A stretch of 14,527 nt of DNA from an uncultured Clostridia bacterium (GTDB taxonomy: Bacteria > Bacillota > Clostridia > Peptostreptococcales > Anaerovoracaceae), in NCBI GenBank assembly GCA_945788655.1, contig CALZMV010000022.1:1-14527 (forward strand), read 5' to 3'. Positions within the stretch are counted from its first letter, which is position 1. The number at the start of each line of letters is the position of its first letter. Below, in pieces: positions 14,102 through 14,527 of this stretch. Under the pieces are notes generated by a model. That model saw nothing but the letters and a program-made list of their open reading frames with translations, searched no databases and was not told where the DNA came from. A program made the position numbers and the translations under genes.

Positions 14102-14527
14102 CTGCTCTCCAGTTATCTCCCGTTTTATAATCTATTTCTATTCCCGGCTGAACATTGTAGACAAAGATATTGAAGCATATTCCTTCTCCCTCGTCCTCAA
14201 CCGAGTACGCCTCCATGTGAACACCTCTCGCCACAAGCTCATCATCTTCAAATATCGGTGTTACACGATATAACACGTGATTATATGTTTCATTTATGTA
14301 GTCCATTATGTCAAGCTCAAAAGGCAGCATGCCGCGCTTGTTCATGTAATCGGTGCCTGTAATCAGATTCTTTTCGTTGTCATTTTCGCCTGCAAGCCCA
14401 AAGGCTATCAGATGACAACGGTTGTACAGGTATCTTTCATTGATCAAATCGCTGTATTCCGCAGTTTGCCACCCCGTAGGCTTAATATGACTTATGCTCT
14501 TTCGCTCCTCTCTTGGCATAAGTTCCT
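14091..14527 (-). CDS. DNA/RNA non-specific endonuclease (EndA/NucA-like), C-terminal part
   Basis: The reading frame is open to the right edge, so the N-terminus lies outside the window; the Met at 14519 is probably internal, as PREERKSISHIKPTGW is a mid-protein motif in this family. The visible 144 residues contain the beta-beta-alpha metal nuclease core: LYNRCHLIAFGL, where the His of RCH is the expected general base, and GENDNEKNLITGTDYMN, where the Asn residues would bind the metal. ECF/NucA-type endings YRVTPIFEDDELVARGVHMEAYS and FNIFVYNVQPGIEIDY follow. Relatives are secreted or membrane-bound nucleases, including those used in DNA uptake. Export cannot be judged without the N-terminus. 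The gene overlaps the next gene by 11 bp. Confidence 0.9.
   Translation of the reverse strand, partial: ELMPREERKSISHIKPTGWQTAEYSDLINERYLYNRCHLIAFGLAGENDNEKNLITGTDYMNKRGMLPFELDIMDYINETYNHVLYRVTPIFEDDELVARGVHMEAYSVEDEGEGICFNIFVYNVQPGIEIDYKTGDNWRADGN

Noticed and set aside
1..14527. Search by eye for mobile elements, defence islands, CRISPR arrays, retrons or phage genes
   Set aside because: All genes but a few small ones fall into housekeeping, transport, regulatory or sporulation families. No transposase, integrase, reverse transcriptase, regularly spaced repeats or tRNA-like structure was seen.

Overview
The window looks like an ordinary chromosomal stretch of a low-GC, anaerobic, endospore-forming Clostridia-type Firmicute. 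The evidence is AT-rich intergenic DNA, strong AGGAGG-type ribosome sites, GTG and TTG starts, a cotJABC spore-coat operon, an aldo/keto reductase fused to a bacterial ferredoxin domain, and a UPF0210 gene. A family near Eubacteriales Family XIII is only a guess. I see no insertion sequences, phage genes, CRISPR arrays, tRNA or rRNA genes, and I did not find a convincing new multi-gene system.

Left part (1-6193). The 3' end of a UPF0210 gene is followed by a small membrane protein with a zinc ribbon, which has its own promoter. A bidirectional terminator (808-843) separates these from a long minus-strand unit: an XRE-cupin regulator, potA, potB, potC and potD (polyamine ABC importer), a small helical protein and a DUF554 membrane protein. 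Junctions are tight or overlapping, with no internal terminator seen. A strong promoter (TTGACT, 16 bp, TATAAT) is followed at once by two overlapping inverted repeats, the probable operator of the regulator.

Middle (6194-9062). An AEC-family carrier is divergent from the pot unit. It converges through a shared terminator with an aldo/keto reductase-ferredoxin gene. That gene is divergent from a RelQ-type small alarmone synthetase, and a perfect 14-bp palindrome lies at the overlapping promoters.

Right (9063-14527). On the minus strand lie an unusually short cysteine-desulfurase-like PLP enzyme with its own promoter, and an overlapping kdpD/kdpE-type two-component pair. The kinase lacks the usual N-terminal KdpD sensor region, and no kdpFABC genes are in view. 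A divergent cotJA-cotJB-cotJC operon follows, with a sigma-E-like promoter. Last come two overlapping minus-strand genes: an EndA/NucA-like nuclease cut by the right edge, and a protein tentatively of the DUF4299 family.

The points most worth checking are the pot operator, the shortened PLP enzyme, the orphan short KdpDE pair, and the nuclease/DUF4299 gene pair.
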